Shown here one piece after another: positions 1 to 9,800 of a DNA stretch of 44,248 nt (the first letter of the stretch is position 1; every line of letters begins with the position of its first letter). The stretch comes from Alphaproteobacteria bacterium. GTDB lineage: Bacteria; Pseudomonadota; Alphaproteobacteria; RF32; CAG-239. The stretch lies in assembly GCA_017479985.1 (NCBI GenBank), contig JAFVBL010000013.1, positions 1-44,248 of the forward strand. Reading direction: 5' to 3'. The notes beneath the pieces are model-generated. The model was not told the origin of the DNA. It did not search any database and saw nothing but the letters and a program-made list of their open reading frames with translations. The position numbers and the translations under genes were made by a program.

Positions 1-1
1 C

Positions 2-241
2 GTGGCGGAGTTTAAGCAGGCAATGAAAAAGCTGACGGCAAACGAAAAAGACGCGGTTGTTATCGGCTTGCGTGATGAATTAACCAATCGCTTAGGTTCG
101 GCATATAATGAAAATGTTACCAATAAAAAGTTTTTGGTTGACAATGTGCGGCAAAAAATAAAGGCGGCAATCGGCGAAAAAAGTATTTATTACTACTTTT
201 CAAAATATGGGGAAAATTGCTTTAGAAACGTAATTTACTGA
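2..241 (+). CDS. C-terminal fragment of an unknown, possibly phage-derived protein (cut by window edge)
   Basis: The reading frame is open to the window edge and stops at 239-241, so the visible 79 residues are probably only the tail of a longer protein; the GTG at position 2 need not be a real start. The pattern F-x3-M-x2-L-x3-EKDA-x3-G-x-RDEL-x2-R, then N-x-R-x-KI-x2-AIG, recalls from memory a C-terminal block of large virion or head proteins in alphaproteobacterial prophages. That is recollection, not a search result. The next gene is convergent and a hairpin follows directly. Function unknown. Confidence 0.45.
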   Translation: MAEFKQAMKKLTANEKDAVVIGLRDELTNRLGSAYNENVTNKKFLVDNVRQKIKAAIGEKSIYYYFSKYGENCFRNVIY

Positions 242-247
242 ATAAAA

Positions 248-284
248 ATCCCCGAAAGCCGACGTATGGACGACTATCGGGGAT
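248..284 (-). terminator. Intrinsic terminator for the 193-aa gene
   Basis: An 8-bp stem (248-255 with 277-284, core CCCC/GGGG) is followed on the minus strand by TTTTTATT. The T-run is only on the minus side, so it mainly ends the leftward gene at 289-870, just past its stop codon. Confidence 0.7.
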
Positions 285-288
285 AATT

Positions 289-870
289 TCACGCTTTGGC
301 ATTATGATATAAGTCATACAGAGCGACCAATTCGGGCGAGGCGGTTCTGCGGAAATCCGGTTCCGCATCGCGGAAGAATCTGCGCTTGTTCTTGACATAG
401 ATTTGCAGATCTTCGGCATTCTCCGGCTTTAGGAGTTCCTGCTCAGCCTCCCGAATATGAAATTCGGTTTGATTGATGTAGAATCTTCTGTATTCACGCA
501 TCCCCTGCCCCCACAACAACATTTCGTTATCGTGATCCGCAAAATTGTGAAACTCGATGTACTTCATCAGATATTGTCTGAACTCCGGCTCAAACAACTT
601 TGCCTCGTAGACAGACCCGAAAACCCAGTTCTCGATAAAGAACAAAAGCACCTTTTCGTTTTCCGGACGGAACAGCAGCCCCTGATTGACCTCGTGAAGC
701 GAATGATGCTTCAAATACTCAAACAAGGCAGGTTCATAGCCGGATTTGAACAGATTTTTTTCGTCATCGGGCGCCACAAGATTCCGAGCATCTTTCAGCA
801 ATTCCACCAGTTTATTCACCGTGGTTGCATCCTCAAAAAAATAAGGATTTACTTCACCGTAATGTGTCAT
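289..870 (-). CDS. Hypothetical protein, 193 aa, soluble
   Basis: I do not recognise the family. The 193-residue product is acidic, rich in aromatic residues and Glu, with no signal peptide or membrane segment. It is likely mostly helical, with charged stretches such as REAEQELLKPENAEDLQ. It has its own promoter (TTGACA/TATATT, 920-948) and its own terminator (248-284), so it is a single-gene unit despite lying downstream of the HipA-like gene on the same strand. No good Shine-Dalgarno sequence precedes the ATG at 868-870. Confidence 0.7.
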   Translation of the reverse strand: MTHYGEVNPYFFEDATTVNKLVELLKDARNLVAPDDEKNLFKSGYEPALFEYLKHHSLHEVNQGLLFRPENEKVLLFFIENWVFGSVYEAKLFEPEFRQYLMKYIEFHNFADHDNEMLLWGQGMREYRRFYINQTEFHIREAEQELLKPENAEDLQIYVKNKRRFFRDAEPDFRRTASPELVALYDLYHNAKA

Positions 871-919
871 AAGCGATTGATTTTGTAAATAATGTATAAC
901 TAATTGATAAAACTGTTAT

Positions 920-948
920 AATATACCACAGGGTTGCTTTTCTGTCAA
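920..948 (-). promoter_or_regulatory. Sigma-70-type promoter of the 193-aa gene
   Basis: On the minus strand a perfect -35 TTGACA (943-948) is separated by 17 nt from -10 TATATT (920-925). The leader to the ATG at 870 is about 45 nt. Confidence 0.75.
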
Positions 949-984
949 ACAAAAAAGAATACATCTTTCAAAATGCCGCCGATT

Positions 985-2097
985 TCAGCGCAAGTCGACA
1001 CTCAACTCGGTATATTCCGCAACAGCGCTTTCCACTTGTTCAATCATTGCCGGAACTTTTTCAAATGCAAAACCGGCAAACTCACATAAATCATAAATAA
1101 CGGCATCTGTTTCGTCTTTTTCATAACCTTTCTTCAGCATTTTCGGCGTATAGTCCGCCTCCAAAGAAAACGGCACCAAATCGTATGCCGGTGCCAATAC
1201 CCAGTCGGTATTGTTCTCCAGAACAAAAGAAATTCCCGTACCGCGTATATCATCATTTCCCGTTTTTAAATTAAACATCAGCAAACGCAGCAGATTTTCG
1301 ATTTCTTTCGGAGCAATTTTCTGCGTAATTGTTACATAATCTGCCAAAGATATTGTTTCTGTTTTATAATTTTTATTCATCAGCGCCCCGATTGTCACCA
1401 CGTGTTTTTTGGTGTTTTTCTTACGGTCAAAGCGTTTGCAGCCGAAATATCCCGCCGTTGTTTCAGAATCAAATAAATGTACACGCGGAACATCAATGCC
1501 GGCATTTTTCGCCATCTTAGTATAAATATATTCCGCCGCACCGTCACGCGGATTTGTCACCGCAGACGGTAATTTAACCAACCAATCAAAAAAATGTTCC
1601 TGTTCAGTTTGTTCAACAACTTCCGTTTTATCTTTGGATACCTTGACCGCAATCTTCGGGGTATGTCCGCCGACACCGACCGAAAGCCTGAATTGTCGAC
1701 CTAAATTGCGCTCAATACGGATATCGGCTTCAATCTCATCCAAATTGAGAGGTTCTGCGGAATATTGGTACGGAAAAGCCGGTTCAAATTCCAACGCACC
1801 GATGGCATTTTGCCCGCACATTGCCAGTTTCTTCAACAACGGAATACTGTCTTGCTTAAGCTTATACAGAACTTCGGAATTAAAACCGGACGGCAGCAAA
1901 TCCCAAAACAAACACGGAAGCATATTTTCCGTTCCGTTGACGGCGGTATTTTCCTGTGCCGAAAACAACGGACAAACATTTATCTTTTTTGCTGCAAAAT
2001 CGGGGTCATATTTAAACACGTTGTAATTGTTTCTATCACTCAATATACCCATAGGAATTTTTATTCCGTCGGCGTTATATAGTACTTTCAGTTCCAT
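985..2097 (-). CDS. HipA-like serine/threonine kinase family protein with degraded catalytic loop
   Basis: About 370 aa. HipA features in order: an N-terminal HipA_N-like part with LFWDLLPSGF and a GQNAIGALEFEP block; a loop GVGGHTPK (about 141-148) where HipA has its G-x-QPK segment; a conserved RFDR; and PAYDL (303-307), matching the metal-binding Asp region. The catalytic loop that normally reads like D-x-H-x-KN is NDDIRGTG (281-288), so the His, Lys and Asn are not conserved. I chose the ATG at 2095-2097, preceded by GAGGAAGAA and 8 nt after the upstream stop; a longer reading from 2142 would overlap that gene. It is the last gene of the six-gene operon. HipA kinases phosphorylate protein targets, often aminoacyl-tRNA synthetases; whether this one is active is uncertain. 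No HipB-like antitoxin lies beside it. Confidence 0.85.
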   Translation of the reverse strand: MELKVLYNADGIKIPMGILSDRNNYNVFKYDPDFAAKKINVCPLFSAQENTAVNGTENMLPCLFWDLLPSGFNSEVLYKLKQDSIPLLKKLAMCGQNAIGALEFEPAFPYQYSAEPLNLDEIEADIRIERNLGRQFRLSVGVGGHTPKIAVKVSKDKTEVVEQTEQEHFFDWLVKLPSAVTNPRDGAAEYIYTKMAKNAGIDVPRVHLFDSETTAGYFGCKRFDRKKNTKKHVVTIGALMNKNYKTETISLADYVTITQKIAPKEIENLLRLLMFNLKTGNDDIRGTGISFVLENNTDWVLAPAYDLVPFSLEADYTPKMLKKGYEKDETDAVIYDLCEFAGFAFEKVPAMIEQVESAVAEYTELSVDLR

Positions 2098-2105
2098 TTC
2101 TTCCT

Positions 2106-5100
2106 CTATTTGCTGCCTTTGCCCTTTTGTTCCGCCTGCCATTGTTCAAACTTTGCACGTGCAGTCGCTGTTCTTGCCGCAACCTGCTGTTCCGTATAAA
2201 CAACACGCAGCGCATCTTTCAGGTTATCCGAACATTTATCATTCAGCAACAGCTGTTGCAATTCTTCTATTGTCGGTTTCATCTCACGAATAATATTCTG
2301 CAACTCCAATTTTTTATCTTCTTTATCGCCGGCCAATCCTTTTTGAATATGTTTATCCAATTTGGTATTAAGGAGTGCTTTATGCTCGGATGCAAGGATA
2401 GAAACTTTCGGGCGTTCGGATTCCGGCAAAGATTTCAAATATTTCAAGACCTCGCCTTTTTCGGCAACTTCATACAAGGTCATAGCCTGTTTCAGCTCTT
2501 TTTCTCCGAGAATATCCGCTATTTTTGTAATGGTAGCGGAATAGTTTTCTTTATACGCATCATTTATTTTTTTATACAATAGCGGCTCTGTTTCTTCGAG
2601 TGCTCTCAGTGTCGGACGCTTTTCCGACGGCAAAACCTGCAAACTCTCAACCAAACATTCTCTGCCCAGCACTCGCCCCAAATCCGACTGACTGGTCCCC
2701 TTTCCCGTCAGCTGAATCTCTCCGTTTTTAACTTCGCGGATTGTGCGATTCCGGCGTTTCAAATTATAAACTTCATCGTCATATCCGTAACTCTCTATTG
2801 TAAACGTCGGATATTTCTGCATCAACTCTTTTGCTTGCTCCCTCGAAACGACAAACTTTAGATTTTCCAAAGTTTCCGGCTTGGCCTGTTTCAGATATTG
2901 ATACAGGTTGTCCCTTTCTTCTTCCGGTAAGATTATAGGGTCGTAATATCCGCCAATTTCGCTGATTTCCGGCAAGCGCACCAGAATTTCCGGCAGATTT
3001 TCAATCTTCACATCTTTGTGACAAGTGATTTTGCGCAACTTCGGGTTCGGGGTCACGAGTTCCGGTGTGACAGAGAATGCGCCCGTAAACAGCAATGTTT
3101 CCAAATTATTGTTATCTCTCAACAACGTCTGCATTTGCTCAACGCTTAAATCTCTCGGATATATATCGATATCTTTTACTTTTGAAGTTTTCAACTTTTG
3201 ATGCAACGGCGCATAATCAATATCTTTCGGGAAATCGCGGAGTTTTAAAGATTCTGCCTTTGCCAAAATCTTATCCGTCAAATCTTCATAACATTTCAGC
3301 CCCGTTCTTTGCCATTTTTCGTAGCAATCAAGCAAATCGTCTTCCTTAACGTCACGTTTTTGTGCGTTATCAATCAACACCTCGGCAATTTTCAGGTCTT
3401 TATGATATTGATAAATTTTCATCAGGCTGTCTTCAAAAAGCTCTTTGTGCTTGCAACCGCTTTGCTTATAAATTTCAAACAAAGATTGGCACAAACTTTC
3501 CGTTTCCGGCAGATGTTTACCTTTATCTGCCTGAACAAAAGCAGCCGTAATATCGGCAATAACGTTTGCATCTTTGAAAAACTCTTTAACCTTGGAAATA
3601 TAGAATTTTGAAGCCGGCGATGCTGCATCCTTAATCAGCTCATCACGCATATTTCCTTGCGGCCATCTTACGGTCCTGTCGGCATATTTACCCTCGGCTG
3701 TCGACATATCGGTCACGATTTTTTCATAAATATCAAACCGCCCTTTTTCCGCCAGTTGCGGCAATGCCTGACTTGCCATTTTTGTATAGCTGTGATTGTA
3801 TTGGTCCCACTGGTCCAAAACATATTGCGAATGTTTCAGATAAAATGCTGATTCCGCCGAATCCGGATTTTCACCGAGAGCCTCAACCATTTTAGCGGCA
3901 AAACGCGCCATTCCGGCCTCACTGATATATGAATAGCTTGCCTTTGCACGCGATACACCTTTATAGTTATGGTGGGCAAAAATACGGGCAAGCCGTTCTT
4001 CTACCGCTTCTGCCACCTCGGGCGCACACTTAAACGTACCGACAACATCAAGCAAAGGATTCAAATCGTTCCACCGCTCGTCTTTACGAAAACTGCTGTA
4101 ACACAAATCCGCATCAGGCGAATATTCGTTCAAATCACGTGTTTGCTTGAAATAGCGTTGTATAATCTTCAACTGCTTTTGCGCTTCGATTGCTTCCGGA
4201 TACGACGATTCCGGCTTGGTTAAAATATCAAACACTTCGTTACCGCTCAACTTGCGCAAATTTTGTTCGGCGATATCCAATTTTTTTTCAACATCAAAAA
4301 ACTTATTCAATGTTTCAGAATCCTGAAAACGCTTTTGCACCACATAATTTTTCGGATTTTCAAACAGTTTTTCCACCCGTTCGCGAATTTCCTGATTCTG
4401 TCGTATAAGATTCTCGGTAACATAAGAATTGATGTTTAAACAATTTTCCAGCTGAAAAATGTTCAAATCTTTTTGCTTTAAATACGCCTCGATAATTTCT
4501 TCTTTATCCTTAAATTCAGCATACTCGTATTTGTCATTCTTTTTACTCTCAACATAACATTCGTACGGCAACTTTCCGGATTCCAATAGTTTTCGGGCTC
4601 TGGCTTTGCCCTCTTCAAAATCTTTGTCATAGTGCCAATTTCTGTTGTAGTCGCTTCTTTTGATATCTAAGCTTTTGGCAACCAAAGGAAGCAGCTCCGG
4701 ATGATTCGGCAACACCTTGCTTATTTGTTCCAAATTTTTTTCTATTTCCTCTAAACTCATACGATGACCTTTTGCAGCCCACGCCCGTGCCCATTTATCA
4801 TCATCGCTCATATTCTGCGATTCTTTCATCACCTCATACGGGTCAAAATATGATTTGAATACATTGTCATTGCCGATTCTATCAAGGACTTTAAGCAATC
4901 TCTCGGTATATTTGTTTTCGCGTTCACCGGACACGGAAATGTTCAATCTGTTATCAGTCCCCGACATATCATAATTGCATACGTTAAAAGATTTTTTTGC
5001 GCCTTCCGCAATATCCGGATTTTCGGCCAATATTTTGGCGGCAAACTCGTGTTGCGCCAAATATTCCACATCGCTCGGGTCAAAATAATCTTGCAGTTGC

Positions 5101-5429
5101 AAACATTGCTGTAAGTATCGGGTTAAGTTCTTGCCTTCATCACGCTTAATGGATTCGCGTAAAATACTTTCGGCATCAAACAATTCGGAAATTTGGCGGC
5201 GATATTCTGCCGGCTTTTTTGTTGCAAGAGCAAGCAATCTGACCTCATCAGCCGCATCTTCTCTGTCAGCATAATTGGTGACATCAAATGTTTTTTTGGC
5301 TGCCTCCAAATAATCAGCGTCTTTAGCTATGATTTTAAGCTCTTCGGTAGTTAAATTTTCCAATATATAACCAAAAAACAACCCGTCATTATTATTCAGT
5401 ACTTCGTTAAACTCTATATAGTCTGACAT
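2106..5429 (-). CDS. Very large (1107 aa) predominantly helical repeat-like protein, unknown function
   Basis: Not recognised. It has no signal peptide or transmembrane segment, is highly charged, and appears mostly alpha-helical. The N-terminal ~250 residues contain two loosely similar units (around AAKKTFDVTNYADREDA and GAKKSFNVCNYDMSG). Around residues 770-860 there are leucine-rich-repeat-like strings (NNNLETLLFTGAF, NPKLRKITCHKDVKI, LVRLPEISEIGG), suggesting a short LRR or solenoid section for protein binding. The last 200 residues are Lys/Glu-rich helices. It lies between the histidine-phosphatase-like gene (14-nt gap) and the HipA-like gene (8-nt gap), so it is co-translated with the AAA+/VWA module. 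A scaffold or target-recognition role is inference. Confidence 0.8.
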   Translation of the reverse strand: MSDYIEFNEVLNNNDGLFFGYILENLTTEELKIIAKDADYLEAAKKTFDVTNYADREDAADEVRLLALATKKPAEYRRQISELFDAESILRESIKRDEGKNLTRYLQQCLQLQDYFDPSDVEYLAQHEFAAKILAENPDIAEGAKKSFNVCNYDMSGTDNRLNISVSGERENKYTERLLKVLDRIGNDNVFKSYFDPYEVMKESQNMSDDDKWARAWAAKGHRMSLEEIEKNLEQISKVLPNHPELLPLVAKSLDIKRSDYNRNWHYDKDFEEGKARARKLLESGKLPYECYVESKKNDKYEYAEFKDKEEIIEAYLKQKDLNIFQLENCLNINSYVTENLIRQNQEIRERVEKLFENPKNYVVQKRFQDSETLNKFFDVEKKLDIAEQNLRKLSGNEVFDILTKPESSYPEAIEAQKQLKIIQRYFKQTRDLNEYSPDADLCYSSFRKDERWNDLNPLLDVVGTFKCAPEVAEAVEERLARIFAHHNYKGVSRAKASYSYISEAGMARFAAKMVEALGENPDSAESAFYLKHSQYVLDQWDQYNHSYTKMASQALPQLAEKGRFDIYEKIVTDMSTAEGKYADRTVRWPQGNMRDELIKDAASPASKFYISKVKEFFKDANVIADITAAFVQADKGKHLPETESLCQSLFEIYKQSGCKHKELFEDSLMKIYQYHKDLKIAEVLIDNAQKRDVKEDDLLDCYEKWQRTGLKCYEDLTDKILAKAESLKLRDFPKDIDYAPLHQKLKTSKVKDIDIYPRDLSVEQMQTLLRDNNNLETLLFTGAFSVTPELVTPNPKLRKITCHKDVKIENLPEILVRLPEISEIGGYYDPIILPEEERDNLYQYLKQAKPETLENLKFVVSREQAKELMQKYPTFTIESYGYDDEVYNLKRRNRTIREVKNGEIQLTGKGTSQSDLGRVLGRECLVESLQVLPSEKRPTLRALEETEPLLYKKINDAYKENYSATITKIADILGEKELKQAMTLYEVAEKGEVLKYLKSLPESERPKVSILASEHKALLNTKLDKHIQKGLAGDKEDKKLELQNIIREMKPTIEELQQLLLNDKCSDNLKDALRVVYTEQQVAARTATARAKFEQWQAEQKGKGSK

Positions 5430-5443
5430 TTTGAATCTCCCGC

Positions 5444-6841
5444 TTATGCCTTGCCGCCATTGCTCTTTGCGTCTTGCATATCCTTTACGGAAATATTGCC
5501 TGTTGTATTTTGTTTTTTTGCCGCTTTTTCCGCTTCGGCCTTAGCCTCCGCCGCTCTCCGCGCTTCCGCCCGCATTCTGGCCGCAAGCAGAGCATTCAGC
5601 ATCGGGTGGTCATCATCTTCCTGCGTATGATACGTTGCCGCATCTTCTCTTTTAAATTCCGGACTGAACTTTTCCGGCTGCATAATATCGGTATATCCCG
5701 GAACATTTAAACCGATTGTGCCGGCTTGAGAAGCAACTCTGCCCTTGCGTTCCGTAAAACGTCCTTTTTCCAACTGCTGCACCTTGGCATTCAAAATCGG
5801 GTGCAGATAATCGTCGTCATCGTCCGAAAGCGCCGCCGAAAGGGTACGCGCTCGTTTATTCAATCCGGCAAGTTTATCCATCATTTTGGATTGCATCATT
5901 CCCCGACCGTCCTTTAATTTTCCTTCTTCATCAAACAAACGCACATCTGTTGATTCGTACGGATTGATTCCGACCGCCAAAGCCATATTTTGCATCCAAT
6001 ATTTATAAGCATCATACATTTCCATAAACTCAATCGGCGCCACCACCGAATCGACTTCTTCGCCTTTCAGTGCTTTTATTACCCACTCGGCTGATTCTTT
6101 TTCTTTGGCTTTGATAATGGCGTTGAGTTTTTCTCCCGTTTCCAAATCATACCTTATTTCGCCGTTGTTCGACGCGTATGAAGTAAATCCGGCTTTTTGC
6201 CATATCTCCTGCACTTCCGGAAGCTTCTGCAGTTCAATTCCGTATTTTGCAGATGTCGGATCAGACATAAAGTTCAGCACCGACACGGCTGTACGCCCAA
6301 GCATTTCTTCAGCTAATTGAGCCGAACTGTCAATAACCTGCGTTGTTTTCTGAGCCTTAGGGTCGAGCATATCCTCCCAGCTGTCGGCTTTGATAACAAC
6401 CATTCCGCCATAACCGAGTCCGCTGCCATCTAAACCGCCCAAATGTCCTGAAATACTGTACGGAATATTTGAATGTGTGATAATCTCAATGGTTTTATGC
6501 CCGTACGCGGCCGCTTCTCGGATTATTTCTTCCACCGCCGCGTGTACCGTATCTCCGGCCTGCTCGTGCAAACGCATATCGTATGACGTGTCCGGTGCCG
6601 CCATATCATTGGTAATCAGCGCATTGCGATGCATCAGAGCCGTATTGCGCGCACGTGAAATCGGCGAATGATATATCTTTTGCGGCGGGTCAATCTGAAA
6701 ATATTCAGGTGCGTATTTACCCATCGCATACGCAAACATTGCGCCGCGCGGCGTGATATTCGGACCGCTGGCATCATCGTGCCGCCCGATCATCAATGCA
6801 ACACCTTCGTGAATTTCAATCATATCGGTAATTTTAACCAT
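5444..6841 (-). CDS. Histidine-phosphatase-superfamily-like protein, 465 aa
   Basis: The N-terminal ~150 residues match the histidine phosphatase (phosphoglycerate mutase-like) layout: GRHDDAS at 19-25 in place of the RHG motif, giving the phospho-accepting His21; SPISRARNTA at 59-68 with the second phosphate-binding Arg; an acidic DMRLHEQ at 88-94; and ITHSNIP at 121-127 with the second catalytic His. The Gly of RHG is Asp here. Residues 150-465 form a helical, Lys/Glu-rich extension ending in an Ala/Lys/Glu stretch likely to be coiled coil. Its ATG overlaps the stop of the VWA gene by 8 nt, so translation is coupled. Likely role: removing phosphate from a protein or small molecule within the operon's system; the substrate is unknown. 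Confidence 0.8.
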   Translation of the reverse strand: MVKITDMIEIHEGVALMIGRHDDASGPNITPRGAMFAYAMGKYAPEYFQIDPPQKIYHSPISRARNTALMHRNALITNDMAAPDTSYDMRLHEQAGDTVHAAVEEIIREAAAYGHKTIEIITHSNIPYSISGHLGGLDGSGLGYGGMVVIKADSWEDMLDPKAQKTTQVIDSSAQLAEEMLGRTAVSVLNFMSDPTSAKYGIELQKLPEVQEIWQKAGFTSYASNNGEIRYDLETGEKLNAIIKAKEKESAEWVIKALKGEEVDSVVAPIEFMEMYDAYKYWMQNMALAVGINPYESTDVRLFDEEGKLKDGRGMMQSKMMDKLAGLNKRARTLSAALSDDDDDYLHPILNAKVQQLEKGRFTERKGRVASQAGTIGLNVPGYTDIMQPEKFSPEFKREDAATYHTQEDDDHPMLNALLAARMRAEARRAAEAKAEAEKAAKKQNTTGNISVKDMQDAKSNGGKA

Positions 6842-9800
6842 CGTATTCTCCTCTTGAGGAATTTATCCTGTCTATGAAGTCACTGAAACTCATTTTCTTT
6901 TCAGTCGTTCTCTGCGCTTCCATAACCATAGCATCTTCCACACGCCGTTCAATCAGCGTCATCAGTTTTTCCGAAATATTATCGTTTTCAACACGATCGA
7001 CATAATCCACACGCTGTCCGCCGACACCTTCCGGATGGCGGTCTATGATTGCTCTCGACCAGCTTTGCTCTTTGCTTTCCGTCAAAACCCAGTTAAACGT
7101 CACCGGCATATCGTGTTTGATAATATCTTCCACAATCGGAAATGCATATTCGCCGTCGGTATGGTCTCCGTCGGAAATCATAAAGAAATTCAACATACCT
7201 TCGTTTGAGGATTTTGCATCTTGTTCGTGCGCTTCCTTAATAACCTGCTGAATATTGTCGCCGATTTTATCGTCACCGGTCTGACGATCGTCGAAAACAG
7301 TTGCCAAGCGCTGCGATATTTCCAAACTGTTCTCGCCCGGTTTGGCAATCCACGTGGTCGGCTGATGCATCAACGCCACATAGACATTAAATGCCGGATT
7401 ATCGCGTGTTGCCTGAAACAGACAACAGCCGATTTCTATGGCCATTCGGTCGGTCTCCGCCCACTGCATTGAACCGGAATTATCTATCAGAATCGCAATA
7501 TCAATCGGTGCTTTACCTTCGGCTCTAGCTTCATCGCTGATGATATAGTTTTCAAAATCTTTTTCTTTTAGTTCTTCACCGGTGATTTGCTTTTTCAGCC
7601 GCTCAATATACGACGGAATATCCACTTTCAGATTGCCCGCTTCCGGTATAACGGAGTGAACTTCCTGATCCGGCACATAATCTTCATATTTATTTTGCAA
7701 TTCTACGAATTTACGTTCCAATGCTTCAATCAGGTCATAATGCTTTTCCACAATTTTTGTAAACTCATTTTCCGGCATCAGTGTTTTCGGCATTGTATAC
7801 GGCACCGCACCGGTCGTTTGACCGTTGACCGGCATCCGCATTTTGGCTTTTGATGCATCTTGCTGCATCTGTTGCTGCATACCGTCCTGATGAGCAGCCA
7901 TACGGATAATATCCAAAATATCTTGCGCTTCACCGTCGTCGATACCTTCAGACAGTTGGGCAATACGCTTCTGATATTCTTCTTCCGGATTTTCCGAAAG
8001 TTCCGGCATCGGTTGCAGATTATCCCAATCTATATTTTCGTATGCATCTCCGTAATCTTCATCATCTTGTTCTTCGCTGTCACGATTACCTTGACCTTTT
8101 TGCTCTGTGCCGTCCTGTTCTTCACTGTCCTGACCGTCTTTGCCTTGACCGTCCTGATCTTCGCTGTCCTGACCGCCTTTGCCTTGACCGTCCTGCTCTT
8201 CGCTGTTCTGACCGCCTTTGCCTTGACCGTCCTGTTCTTCACTGTCCTGACTGTCTTTGCCTTGACCGTCCTGTTCTTCACTGTTCTGACCGCCTTTGCC
8301 GTGACCGTCCTGTTCTTCACTGTTCTGACCGCCTTTGCCTTGACCGTCCTGCTCTTCGCTGTTCTGACCGCCTTTGCCTTGACCGTCCTGTTCTTCACTG
8401 TTCTGACCGCCTTTGCCTTGACCGTCCTGTTCTTCACTGTTTTGACCGCCTTTGCCTTGACCGTCCTGCTCTTCGCTGTTCTGACCGCCTTTGCCTTGAC
8501 CGTCCTGTTCTTCACTGTTCTGACCGCCTTTGCCTTGACCGTCCTGCTCTTCGCTATTTTGTCCCTGTTGTCCTTGCTGCTGGTCTTGCTGACCCTGCTG
8601 TCCTTGCTGTCCCTGTTGACCTTGCTGACCCTGTTGCCCCTGTTGCCCCTGTTGTCCTTGCTGTTGTCCTTGCTGACCCTGCTGCCCTTGCTGTTGGTCT
8701 TGTCCTTCCCGTGCATCTTCATTTTGACGTTGCTGATCATAATATCTCTTGGCAAAACCGTCATAAATTGCATCTATAATATCGCATCTTTTCTGAGAAT
8801 AATCCAAAGCCAGACGCCGAATTTCTTTTTCCGATTTTTTATAATCGCGTTCACGAAGCTGTAATCTTTCCAACTCAGCCGTCATTTCGCGCAGTTTATC
8901 AAATGCTTGTTGTCCTCTGAATTCATTGCCTTTGTCATCGGTATATTCAATCCAATCAATATTTACGCCCAAATCGCGCCATCCTTGCGGATTATCCTCA
9001 ATAATCCCGTTATTCACAAAAAACGACAAACGAATCGCACGTTTTAAGTTATACGAGCGATTAGACGGCGTATCTTTCGGCATTTCGGCATTCTGACGAT
9101 TTTTCTCAATATCGGAACCGACATTGAACAACTGCGTTTCCACCGAGTTTAAATCGTATCCTATATCCTGCCGAACCATTCCGTACGCCGAGGCATTGAC
9201 GGCAAACCGATTGGCAAAGCTGTTTTCGGCTTCATCAAACATTGAAAACAAATATTGATATTCGCTCGCAACACTTTTAAGCTTTTTGTATTCTTCTTTT
9301 TTAATTGTTCGTTTTATGACCTTTTCATTGAGTTCGTCATACTGTTTTTTCAGCTCCTGCATTTTGCGTGAAAACAGCAACGTTCCCTGACTGTGTCCGA
9401 TTTCGTGCAACTGCATCGCGCGTGAATGTTCAAACCCGCCGACAAGAGCCCACAGCAAATCCAGATTGATCATATTTTTTTCTTTGTCATAATAAAATCC
9501 GACAGACGGATAATTGCACGCGCCCCATTTCATATCCACGTCCTGCTTAACAAAAGACATTTTTGTCACCATAAAGGCGTGACGTCTGAGTTCGGCAATT
9601 GCCGGCGCGCTGGTTTTGATTTTCTGCCATACCGGTAACTTATAAATCGGTTTCTTTTGCAGTGCCGGAGCCCACGCCTGACGAATTTTCGGGTCTGATT
9701 CCGAACACGCCATTGCCAAACCCCAGACATATTGATGCGCCGGATTGGCAACATCTGGTGTATCGTCACACTGTCCGGTTTTCAAAAACTGATATGCCTT

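Noticed and set aside
457..888. Plus-strand ORF of 143 codons opposite the 193-aa gene
   Set aside because: The minus gene has promoter and terminator; the plus frame has neither and no ribosome binding site.
8106..8560. CRISPR-like regular repeat
   Set aside because: Units are contiguous with no spacers, and they are in frame in a protein.
7860..8864. Long plus-strand ORF (334 codons) and two other long frames opposite the VWA gene repeats
   Set aside because: They arise because the 39-bp and 9-bp repeats keep several frames open. The products are low-complexity Leu/Thr/Ala or Lys/Arg strings, while the minus frame has real VWA and HEIGH domains.
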